This document shows positions 42,609 through 54,715 of a stretch of 64,000 nucleotides of DNA, one piece after another (the first letter of the stretch is position 1; the number at the start of each line of letters is the position of its first letter). The DNA is from Tetradesmus obliquus. Lineage: Eukaryota; Chlorophyta; Chlorophyceae; Sphaeropleales; Scenedesmaceae. Under the pieces are notes generated by a model. That model had not been told where the DNA came from. It searched no databases and saw nothing but the letters and a program-made list of their open reading frames with translations. Where the stretch lies: NCBI GenBank assembly GCA_030272155.1, contig CP126193.1, positions 6,200,001 through 6,264,000 of the forward strand. Reading direction: 5' to 3'. A program made the position numbers and the translations under genes.

Positions 42609-42857
42609 TTATGGCGCGTCAGGGTCCAGTGGAGGCTCCACTTCATGGCCGTCTGGCACAACTGTGAAGTAGCTGCTGATGGCCGCTCTGAAGCGCCGCA
42701 TGTACTGCTTGGGCGACACAATGGTGGGCTCCTTGCCGGCCCCTCCCAGGATGCCGGATGCCTTCACCCACGTCTCCAGCTGCTTGTCCCAAGTGTAGGT
42801 GCGGATGAAGTCGATGACTGCCACCAGCAGCGTGTTGGACTCGCGGTCCACCCCTGT

Positions 42858-42893
<36 letters not shown>

Positions 42894-43127
42894 CGATTGG
42901 CAAGTTGTGAGATGAGGATGACCGCCACCAGCAGCGTGTTGGACTCGCCTGTGCAGCAGCAGCAGCAGCAGCAGCAGCAGCACGATTGGCAAGTTGTGAG
43001 ATGAGGATGACCGCCACCAGCAGCGTGTTGGACTCGCCTGTGCAGCAGCAGCAGCAGCAGCAGCAGCACGATTGGGAAGTTGCAAGATAAGGATGACTGC
43101 CACCAGCAGCGTGTCGGACTCGCCTGT

Positions 43128-43172
<45 letters not shown>

Positions 43173-46100
43173 CGATTGGCAAGTTGTGAGATAAGGATGA
43201 CTGCCACCAGCAGCGTGTTGGACTCGCCTGGGGGTGGGGAGGCAGCAGCAGCAGCAGCAGCAGCAGCGGCAGCAGTGTGAAGCGGGCGAGGCCAGCCATG
43301 AGAAGTGAGATGAGGATGACTGCAACCAGCGGCGTGCTGGACTCGCGGTCAACGCCTGGGGGTGGTGGAGGCAGCAGCAGCAGCAGCAGCATGGTGAGAA
43401 AAGGGTGAGCTGAAGATGACGCCACCAGCAGCGTGATGGACTTGCGGTCCACGCCAAGTGGTGGGGCCGGCAGCAGGCAGCGGCTGAGTGAGGGGTCAAT
43501 TCAAGCCAATCCACTCACCCACAAGCAGTGCATCACGCCCAGGCCAGCCAGACAGCGTCGACACCAGAAGCCGCAACCAGCAATGCAACAGACAAATGGC
43601 AATTAACATATCGAAAAAGATTCCTGGCCAGCCACTCACCCACGAGCAGCGAGTAGTCCATGACGCCCAGGCCTGCCAGGAAGCTGGTGTCCCGCCACAG
43701 CGCCGCCTCCATGGAGCGCAGCAGACCCTGCTGCACCAGCAGCGGCGCCTGGTGCGGCAGCAGCAGCAGCAGCACCGGCGCCAGCAGCAGCAGCCACGCA
43801 GAGGGTACAGGTCAGGCAGTGCATGCACAAAGCTGAGCTGCACCGCACAATATGCAAAAGCCAGTGGAGGACAGGAGAAGACGAGGGTATGCAACACAGG
43901 CATGTCCGCAACACCATCAACTGCACTGCAGCCTTCTGTTGCTGCGGACTCTCCTTCTCTACAAAACATCTCAGGATCAGCTTCAAATCCCATGCATGCC
44001 GCTTGCGTTGGCATTCAGGGCAAATGTTCATCAAAAACACGCAAAACCACAAAACCCTCGCACCTGCAGGTTGCTGCGCCGCAGGTTGTCATCCAAATGC
44101 ACCGCCCCGGCATCTTGCGGGTTCGCCGCCGCATCCGCATTGAACCTGCTGCGCTCGCTGCCCTTCAGATCGTAAATCCTGCTGATCTGCCGGTCATAAA
44201 AGATATTCTCCATGACCAGCACATCAATCGTGCCATCTCTGAAGGGGCCACCGCCTTGGCCTCCAGGGCCTGGTGCTGCGCCCGCCGGCGCGCCGCCTTG
44301 CGTGCGCATGGCGATGCTGTACACGCCCGCCACCTTGGCTAGCGTGGTGGGCCGGCCGGAGGCGGCTGCGCGCGCCATGTGCTCAAAGTAGGCGGGCGCA
44401 AACTCCATGAAGCTCGCCTGCAGGGGCGAGTTGCAAGGTGACACTTTGAGTAGCGTGGGATTTGGCATGTCACACTGCCAGCAAGTATGACGCGATGTAG
44501 GCCGGCGCGATCTCCAGAGTCGAAGCGTCCATACATTAAAAGTGTGAGTACGTGATGCTTGTTGACAGGCTGTCAAATCCCACGCCTCAACGCTGGCGCA
44601 AACCCCACAAACTCAAGCTCTCGCCAAACAAAACTTCACACCCACCTTCTCAGGCTTGCTCAGGCTCTTCACTATGAACCTGTCGTCGCGCGTCTTGGCA
44701 AAGTACGCGTTGCTCTTGCCGCCACGGCTGGCCCACTTGCGGCAGCGGCACAGGCTCGTGATAAACGCAGCCTCGCCGCCAGCGATGCAGCGCCGGCGCA
44801 GCTCCGCAAATTGCGGCGCAAAGTATGCGGTGACAGAGAAGCGAGCACGCAGCCACGGCATGCCAGGGGACTCATCATCGAATGCATGCTTGACGTGCAG
44901 CGGCTCAGGGCTGAGCAGCAGCGCGAGCCAATCCGGCTGCCGCTGCTGCTGCTGCTCCTTGGAAGTTTGCTGCCGCCGCTGCTGCTGCGCTGCTGAGGCC
45001 TGTGTCGTGCTGCTGCTGCTGTTGTCGGCAGCTGGTGCCGCTGCGCCATTGGCCGCTGTTGCGCGCTGATCCTGTGACACTGCTGCAGTAGCCGATGCTG
45101 GCTGTTCAGCACCAGAACCTGCAGCAGCAGCAGCACCACCATCGGCAACTCCTGCTCCTGATGCATCAGCAACACTCCCTTTGCCATACGCCTCTTGGCT
45201 TGCAGTGCGCCTGTGGTGAGCAGCAGCAGCTGCTGCTGCCGCCGGGCCATCGCTGCCGCCGCTGCTGCCTGCAGCTTGCTGCTGCTGCTGCCGGCCCTGC
45301 TGCTGCTGCTGCTGCCCTGCAGGCCGCCGGTCATCATGCAGGATCTGCCGCATTGCTGCATTCAGCTGCAGCTGATACGATCTGCTAGACAGGTAGTAGG
45401 CAGCAATCGAGGTTGGCTCGCCGTCAAAGATAGGCACAACAGTATCATTGATGCCAGCTGGCATCAGCGCTCGTCCCGGCAGCGCAACACGCGCAATCTG
45501 CTGCAGGCCCAAGCCCAGCGCCGCGCTGCTGCCAGTGCTGCCGCTGCGCGCCGCAGCTGCTGCTGTGCCTGTTCTGATAGCAGGCAGGCCTGCCGGCACA
45601 CCGCTGCTGCCTTGCTGCTGCTGCCGGCTGCTGTCAAAGCCGGCTGACTCGACTGATCCTGTGCGCCTGTGTGATGCAGCAGCAGCACCTGCCAGCTCCG
45701 CTGACTCAGCGCGCCTGTGCACTCCAGCACTTGCCGCCCCACCCGTGCCAGCTGCTGCTGCTGCTCCTGCTACTACCTCGACAGACCGTGCACGGGCATG
45801 ACTGCTCAGCTGCTGCCTCGGCGACAGCACAGCACCATCAGCTGTTGATGCTGCGCTGCTGCTGGCACCTGCCTCATCGGCAGCAGCAGCAGCAGCACCG
45901 CTGCCAGACCTGCCTGGTGTAGCTGGCGGCGTTACTGGCCGCTGCTGCTGCTGCTGCTGCACACCTGCTGCTGCTGCTACCGCGTTGTTGCTGCTGGTGC
46001 CAGAAGCAGCAGCGGGATCATCCCAGTCAGGCAGCTGCTCCGGAAAGTAGTCACTCATATCGTCTGTGTCATACGCATTTGTTATCTCATGTGACGTCAT

Positions 46101-49100
46101 CCACGCGACAAACCTGTCATGAGCCACCTCCCCATCTTCACTGCTGTTGTCATCCCCACTAGCGCTGCCTGCTGCTGCTGCTGCCGCCGCGGCTGCTGCG
46201 GCAGTGCTGCCGGCGCCGCTGGTTGAGCGGTGATGCTGCAGCGACAGCTGCCGTACCCGCTCACTAATGCTGCTGCTGCCTGCTGATGTGGAGGAGGGGG
46301 AGCTTGGCTGACCTGTGCCTAGGGTTCTGTTGCTGCTGGCGCCAGCACTCAAGCTGCTAGTTAACCGGCGTCCTACTGCTGCCAGCAGCTGCCCTGCTGC
46401 CTTGCCAGGGGAGCTGCCAGGCGCTGCACCCCCTGCTGCTGCTGCTGCTGCTGCTCGGGGGCTGCTGGGTAAGCTGCTGCCACCCATGCTGCTGCTGCTG
46501 CGGCTGCGCAGCGCAGCCTTGCCTGCTGTTGCTGCTGCATCACCGTCAGCTGCTGCTGCCGGTCCTACAGGTGTCACTGCGGCGCCAGGTGTGGCTGCCC
46601 TGCTGCCGCAGCCGCTGCTGCCGTTGCTTGCTGCTGCTGCTGCCTCGGTGGCGCGCTGCGTCACTGCCATCATCACTGACTGGCTGCCTTCTAGTAGCCC
46701 TCCAGAGGCGCTGGTGGCTGCCTCGTGTGCTACCAGGTTGGCAATTGCCTGCACTGCAATGGGTCCCATGTTGGGCATGATGGGAACTGACACACCCAGC
46801 GCCGGCCCTGAGGGGTCACCCTCTGTAGCAGCAAGACATTCAGACCAAAGGGTGTTGGATTCACCAGAGATTGTGCCAGTGGTAAAAACATGCAGTAGCA
46901 CAGGAGGCTGGCTGCGCTGTGCTTGTAAGCAGGGCGCTACAGGCGCGTGCATGCATGCCAACAACACAAAAATTAATTTTGAAACTAGCTGCTTTGCAGC
47001 GGGCTCATGCCCAGTGCATACGATAGAGCATGAAGGCAGGCTCAGGCACCGCCACGTGCGTTTAGCAACAGCACTCTGCTGCAAGTAATCTCAGCACACC
47101 TTGGCCATCTGAGATGCCCATGCGCTGCGCAGCCACAGCAGGCGGCAGGTGAAACATGCTGCCTCCATGCGTGCTGCCGCTGTGGCTCTCCGGCCCAGCC
47201 GATAGCTCCGCCGCAGCCGCCGCTGCTGCTGCCGCCGCTGCTGCCACTGCCATCGGACTGCCGGCCGGCGCCGCTGCTGCTGCTGCGGCAGCTACAGCCG
47301 CAGTGACTGCTGCTGATGAGGATGCAGCCAGCATCTGTGCAAAGAAGGAGGGCTCCTGCAGTGCTGCTGCCCAGGTGAGTGATGTTATTGCGAGGCTGCG
47401 GCGCAGCCTATTCAGCTCCAGGATGCCTGACATGAGCTGCTCATCCCACATCATGCCGCCTGCGAAAGCAGCAGCAGCAGCAGGCGCCGCATGTTGGTGC
47501 TCACGATCTCAAGTAACTCAGCAGGAACAGCAGCCAGTGAGCAAGTGGACTGCAGCATCACTACGCAGTGCAACAACCCAAGCGTGCGTTGACATTTCGA
47601 GGCAGTGCACCACGGGTTCGTCTGCTAGTCCTTGTGTTGCAGTTCAGCAGCCGTGTTGATATGTGGAAGGACATGCATGACCAGGCACAGCAGTAGGCAC
47701 ACCAAGGCGCAACCCACCGGCGAAGCCGTGCGAGGGTGTCTGGCGTGGCGCGCTGCACCGCCACCGCCACCTCATGTGCAAAGTAGCACGCATGAGCACG
47801 CACAGCCAGGCAAACAAGCCATGCTTCACAGAACAGCACATGCAGTACCAGCCTGCTGAATGCAATTGCTGTGAATGCACAACATGCATGTATAAATACC
47901 CGCAGCTCACCTGCGGAGGCGTGCGAGGGCGTCTCTGGCGTTGCGCGCTGCACTGCTTCTGCCACCTTGTCCATGAAGCTGCTGCGGTCCTTGCGCACAG
48001 CAGACAGCATTGCAGACATGCTGACCAACATCGGACCACCGCTGCCGCTGCTGCCGCCGCTGCCAGCCGCCGGATCTGCTGCTGCTGCAGCAGCACCTGC
48101 TGCTGACGATGCGAGGGAGTTGTCTTGTGTTGCTGAGTTGCTGGGCGTGCTGCTGCCGCTGCCGTCGCCGACTGCTGTGTAGGCTGCAGCAGCTGCTGGT
48201 GTTACGTCCAGCTCCGAGGTTGGCGAGCACAGCTGCTGCTGCTGCTGCTGTTGTCCCAGCAGAGGGCTGCTCACTGCCCAGGCTCCTGCTGCTGCTGCTG
48301 CTGCAGCCGCCTGCGTCCTGAAGTAAGGGTGGTTCTGCAGCGCTGACTCAAGCACATCAAACGCCTCGTTTGACTCCTGCAAGTGAGCAATTGTTGTTGC
48401 AGGGATCTTGTCAACACAGCATGCAACTACTGGCATGAACCAAAGATCCGCTTGTGCACATGCGTGCGGGGTCCTCACAGCGCTGAAGCTCATCGAAACC
48501 AGCGTGTGTGTGCTACACCCCCTTGCATGTTACATTCCAGCCGATTCAATACTGATTATGCCCACCTGGCACAGCTCCGCGGCCTCCTGCTTCAGCCACA
48601 TCAGCTGCGCGTTCAGGCTGTAGCTCACGCGCATGCATACCTAGCTTGCTACACACATCAACCACAAACCAGCCACCCGCGCACCTGGCAGAGCTCCGCG
48701 GCCTCCTGCTTGAGCCACATCAGCTGCGCGTTCAGGCTGTAGCTCACGCGCATGCGCGGCAACGCCACAGCGCTCGGGTGTATGCCGTCCTGGTGCAGGC
48801 ACATCACGGTGCGGCCAAGGCCAAAGTAGCGCACGAATGCAGAGTGCAGCGGGCTGCCAAAGGCCTCAAGGCCCGGGGCACTGAAGCACAGTGAGACGAA
48901 CATGCCAAAGGACATGCAGGCGGTGGCCTGGGATAGCGGCAGCCTGCAGCAGCAGCAGGAGCAGCAGCAGCGGCAAGAGGACGGCGGGTGCAGTTGCGGA
49001 AGTAACAGGGTAGTTATCTGGTGGATGGACAGGGACGTGATGGGCGACCAGCCAAAAGGAAACTGCATCAGAAGGACCAGACTGCTGCACAACATGCCAC

Positions 49101-52100
49101 GAACAGCCGCCACAGCACGCTCAGCTGGATGCCGTCGGCTGCCGACCTCTCCTTGCGGCCGCACCTGCGCACTTGCTTGCTGTTGCTGAGCTGGTGGCGG
49201 CCCCCTTTGGGCCGCAGCCATGTCCACACCTGCATCACGCCAGCAGCACACAGCATGTCACATGGCAGCGGCAACGGCTCCAGGCAGAGGAAAGTTACAA
49301 CAAAGGCATTGCTGGGTTGTTATGAGTTGCAGCAAGACATTACAGTGAGCATAATGCAGCGCAATGCGTACTCACATGGCTAGATGGCGCCCCCCCAAGC
49401 ACCGTGGCTGAACCTCTGATAGCCATATCTGCGGCTTCTCCCGCGCCAACCTATTCCAGTATTATTGGGTTGTGCACAGCAGCTGCCTGAGGCAACCAAG
49501 CCAGCCCACGTGCCCCTAGGCACCAACCGCCCTGCAGAGCCCTTCACAGATATTCTAACAGGGCCACAGCCCTTCAAACAACAGTGCATGCCGCATGCTG
49601 GCCCACGGCCAACGGCGATAGAAAGTGCGCTGCACAAAGACTGCCCTAGGCGCTACCGCACTGCCTCACCTGCCCGCGCTCCTCGCCAGGCAGCGCGTCA
49701 CTGCTGGGCAGCGTGGCGATGAAAGCAAGCAAGCATTGCGCTGCCCTACTTTGTAAACTACCCAAAGCTCAAATTGATATCTAAGGTGCCCAGCAGCCTC
49801 CGTAAGCTCCACCCACCAAGTGATATAGAGCGCATCGCCCTGAAAGCCCTGTTGTACAGCCCCAAAGCAACACCACAGCCTCACTGCCTCACCTGGCCTC
49901 GCTCCTCGCCAGGCAGCGCATCACTGCTGGGCAGCGTGGCGATGCTGAGCGTGATGCGGCTGCAGCCGTGCAGGAAGGTGCGCACGTGGCACGTGACGCC
50001 GTAGCCGCAGCCAGCCACCTGAAGGCAGCCAGCAGACACCGCAGCAGCAGCAGCAGCAATAAGAATGTGCAGGCATACGCAGATACACAGCAACACAGGC
50101 AAGGTGCGGTGCATGCAGAATGAAGGCTGTTTGCCTGCTGGGCACTCCAGCAGCAGGGCCACCTGACGTGCATTCATCTGCTGCTCGGCCCAGCTCAGCA
50201 GAAGGCCTTGCAGGCAGTGGAAGCACTGACAAGGCCCCTGACGGCCTTTCACGGTGCTGCTGCTGCTGCTGCTGGCAACAACCATGCAGCCGCCGCACCT
50301 GGCACTTCTTCTGCGCGTGTGGCGCTGCTGCCACGATGAAGCCCGCCAGGCTGAGATCTGAGTGGCAGTAGCAGTCGATGCGCTTGATCGCCGGGGGCTC
50401 GCACATCAGCCCGCGCCGCGGGTTGCGGCACGCCATGGACAGGTAGATGTGCTGCCTGCATGGCAGGCGGCGCAGCACGACGACACACTTGAAAGACACA
50501 GCCGCTTATGCTTGCAAGAGCCGTGTGCTCGCGAGAGCAGGCGGACATTTATTTATTGATTGCTGTGCTACCTGCTGGAAGGGCATACTACAGGTGGTGC
50601 TGCCCAAGTGAGATGCATCCACAGCGCAGCACCAGGCAACCCAAAACCTGACCAATCCAGGGTAGTTGACTAAGCAAAAAGCTGTAGCGCGCCGCACCTG
50701 TCATACAGCTGCATGCCCTGCAGCCACAGCGGCTGCACCCTTGCCGGCGCCACCTCAGCAGCATCCTCAGCCAGCTCCACTGCATGCTGCTGCTGCTGCT
50801 CCTCCTCCTCTTCTGACAGCAGCGCTCCCTCTCCAGGAAAGGTCCGTCTCCGCAGAGGGTCCGTGAACTCGGGCGGTTCATCTACAGCAACTGTGTCATC
50901 TTCGGCTGCATCCTGCTGCTGCTGCTGCTGCAGTAGACTGTCTGCTGGAAGGCCAGACAAAGCTGCAGCTGCATCTGCTGGTTCCGATAAGCTGGCAGCA
51001 GAAGGGTCTGGCTCCTGCTGTGGCTGCGCAGATGCAGCAGCTAGCTCCGCCACCTGTGCATGCTGCTGCTGCTGCTGCTGATGGTGCCGAGCCGCGTCCT
51101 CATGCTGCTGCTGCGCAAGCAGCGCGCGCTCGTGCTGCTGCTCTTTCTCTAGAGCATCAGGCACCACAACGTGTGGCGACAGCGACAGCAGCAGCCGCCG
51201 CTCAGGCTGCAGCCCGCAGGGGTTGGTTGCCTCGCGGCTGCTGCTGATGGCTGCTCGCGCCAGGGAGCGGTACAGCGCAATGTCATTTGAGATGTCTGCA
51301 TGTTGCAGGCAGCAGTGCAGTGCAGCACAATGCAGCAGGCCAGGTAAGCCAACAAGCGTGAGGTGGTCACGCGAAATGAAGTGACAGAAGCAAATGCCGG
51401 GTAACCACCGCGGTACCCGCACCATCAACAGCACGCTTGCAAGTGCCGTCCAACAATGAGTTGCCCTGCGGCACCACTTGCTGGCATAACCGCAGCTCAG
51501 CAGCAGCAGCAGCCCTAGCTTTGCGAAGCAACGCACCTGGCGTTGCCAGCGCTGCAGTCGCAAGCGCCAGCTCCTCTGCCAGGAACGAGCACTCCAAACC
51601 CTGGTGGTATGCAGCCAGAACCCCAAACCGCACGATGCGCTTCAGCTTGGTCAGCTCCGCTGCTGACGCCCCCCATAGCAGCACCGTACAGCCCAGCGGC
51701 AGCGGGCAGCCGTCAAATAGCATGAGCGTCTTGGCTGGCGCTGGCGTAGCAGACACAGGAGCAGGCTTCGCACTCGCTGCTGCTGCTGCTGCTGTGGGGC
51801 CTGCAGCTGCAGGAGCCACTGCAGCATCTCCCAGCGCGATGGCTGCAGTCAAGCTGCTGCTGCCCAGAGGTCCTGCTGCCGCAGCCAACCCAGCAGCAGC
51901 AGCAGGCGCTCCTGCTGGCGGCTGTGCTGGTTCGTCGGCACGACTGCCTGCAGCTGCTGCGGGCTGTTGCTGCAGGGGTGCTGCTGTGTTGGGCAGCTGC
52001 TCCACTCTGAACCTGCTGCAGCTGCCCACTAGCTGAGGGGACAGCTCTTCCAGAGATGCTGCCACCTGCAGCACCACACAACACACACAGCACAGCGTGC

Positions 52101-54683
52101 CACAGAGTGGGTGGCTTGATTGCATGGCAGCGTGGGCCCACCTGCATATTACACACGCGAGCGGTGTTCACTAACACCACAGGCGATCTGTAAACTTTGT
52201 TGATCACTGTGCGTCCACTATTACATCATCACATTGCAATTGCCGCCAACGCAGCATCACACCCAGGCAGCGCCATAGTCACTCCAGCAGCTCATCGTGC
52301 TGCACCATCACAACACGACCTGAACCAGCAGTTACTGTTTCTCTGCGTTTGCAGTAGAATGCGCACCTTGACGCCCATGCAGCGCCCCAGCCGCTCCAGC
52401 AGCTCAGCAGTAGGCTGCAAAAAGAAGTCTGAGCCAAATTGGTGGATAAAAATAGAGATGTGTGGCTGCCATTTGGTGTGCTTATATTGTAGCTGGGACG
52501 TCTGTAGACTCCACAATTCGATTAAACGGGTGCCCCTCCTCGCCCTTAAGAAATGGCGGGAGCGGCTTTTTCTGGCTGCTGCAGCCCCCCTGCTGTGCCT
52601 GGAATGCCTCATTGGTTTCTTATTGTCTATTGCGTGCCTTGTGCTGCAGCTGCATGTGTGTATTCGTGATGATGTGTTGCACGCATCATGCGACTGGCAG
52701 CTGGCTGTGTGCTGCCTTGACTGCCTGGCACTGAAAAGACGTGTTTTGGAGCCCCCTGTTTTTGGTGCCTGTGCAGAATGTGGAATGCACTGGTCGTGTT
52801 GCTGCCCACCTGTGCTGCTGCTGCTGGTAGTGTCACCCAAAGGCCCCTGCGTGCGCGGCTGGTGCGAGCCGGTCCTCAGCGGCTGTGCTTGCAGAGTGCA
52901 GCGCGGTCAAACCTATGTTGTTACTTTTTCATTGGTAACACGACGAGTTCTGGGATGCTTTGTGTGGCTGCAGAGGCTGTTCCGCCCGTACTTCTGGGAG
53001 TACAAGTGGGGCACCGATAAACGTAATGGTGGAGTTTCGAGCGCTGAATCGATGCTTGCATCAATCGGCAATACAACAACCGTCAGGCTTCTTTTTGCAG
53101 CCTACTGTCAGGCTTGGCGTGCTGCACCACCACAACATGGCCTGAAAGCAACAGTTACTGTTTGTTTGAGTTTGCGTTAGAAATCGCACCATGACGCCCA
53201 TGCAGCGCCCCAGCCGCTCCAGCAGCTCAGGGTTGACATGCTGCACACCACACCATGAAAGAAACTCAACCGTTACCCTCACTCTTATTCTTGCCGTAGC
53301 AACCGCACCTTGACGCCCATGCAGCGCCCCAGCCGCTCCAGCAGCTCAGGCTTGACGTGCTGCACCATCACACCATGACTATAACCAACAATACCCTTAC
53401 TCTTGCTGTAGAAAACGCACCTTGACGCCCATGCAGCGCCCCAGCCGCTCCAGCAGCTCAGGCTTGGCATGCTGCACCAGCCCAATGCCGCGCGCCAGCA
53501 GCTCCTCCTGCGCTGCGCGCGCCACGCTGCGCTCCACCAGCAGCAGGTCGGGCCTGCGGCATGCGTTATAACACATGTTACAAGCTTGTTCGGTAACATT
53601 ATGCTCAGCAGCTCCTCCTGCGCTGCGCGCGCCACGCTGCGCTCCACCAGCAGCAGGTCGGGCCTGCGGCATGCGTTTTAACACATGTCACAAACGTGTT
53701 CGCTAACATTATGCTCAGCAGCTCCTCCTGCGCTGCACGCGCCACGCTGCGCACCACCAGCAGCAGGTCGGGCCTGCGGCAAGCGTCATAGCACACGTAA
53801 TAAACATCTGAGAGGGAGGGAAGTCTGTTGTTATGATGCTCAGCAGCTCCTCCTGCGCCGCACACGCAACGCTGCGCTCCACCAGCAGCAGGTCGGGCCA
53901 TCCTGTGCAAGCCTTTCTGCCAAGCCAATCACCCCAAACAGCCAATGGCCAATGGCCTGAACAACTCACTTGCACGCAGCGATGCGCGCAACTGCCAGCC
54001 GCAGGTGCTCCCTCTCCTGGTCCAGCAGCATGTCGAAGCTGGACAGGCGGTTCGCCACTCGCTGGTACTCCAGTGCGCCAGACAGCAGCACCACTGCGGG
54101 TTGCGGGATGTCGGTTCGCATCCGGCGGTGCGCGACGTTCTTTTTGGCCACCACGCCTCGCACCACGCGGCAGTCTGCAGGGCTGCCCATGTCAGGCAGC
54201 CGCTTCACCTGCAACAGGGATGTGAAGAGTTTTGGAAGCGGCCAACACACACGCTTGCTCAGCAAGCCCGTGCAGAGTTGACGCTGTGCTGATGCTGGCC
54301 GGCTCGGCATTGCTGTAGCTGCATTTAAAACCATCTGAAACAGCAATTGCTGCCTCCACAGCTGCTCTGTAGCTGCTGCTTGCAGGAAATGCGCCTGGCC
54401 TCACACACAGCCTTGCTTGCCCACCTTCACGTAGAAGCGAGGGTCCTGCTCCCCAAACGCAGCTGCTGCAGCCGGCAGCAGCGCCCGAGAGGCATCACAC
54501 ACCAGCCGCAGCACAATCGGCAGCCACAAGTCTGGCTGCTGCACCTCCTCTGCTTGCAGGAGCTGCCACAGCAGCTGCTGCAGGTGCTCGTCTGCTGCCC
54601 GTGCAAACTCCTGCCTGTTCAGCAGCACCACTGGGTGCAGGCCACTGCTGCTGCCCACGGGCTGGCTGCTGGGGCTCACTGGC

Positions 54684-54715
<32 letters not shown>

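Noticed and set aside
42905..43470. CRISPR-like regularly spaced repeats
   Set aside because: The repeat unit is part of a FAB1 exon with acceptor, spacing is uneven and spacers are CAG tracts. This is a eukaryotic nuclear genome.
42609..43514. Minus-strand open frame of ~300 codons across the FAB1 exon 20 array
   Set aside because: It reads through (CAG)n tracts and truncated exon copies; only the last 82 codons match the kinase. It is intron sequence kept open by triplet repeats.
44646..46822. Plus-strand frames such as 46315-47088 opposite FAB1 exon 17
   Set aside because: Low-complexity L/A/P antisense of the disordered FAB1 exon; the minus strand joins both neighbouring exons in phase.
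52197..53180. Plus-strand 327-codon frame in FAB1 intron 7
   Set aside because: It spans two exon-edge copies and the MITE, is Cys/Leu-rich, and matches no domain.
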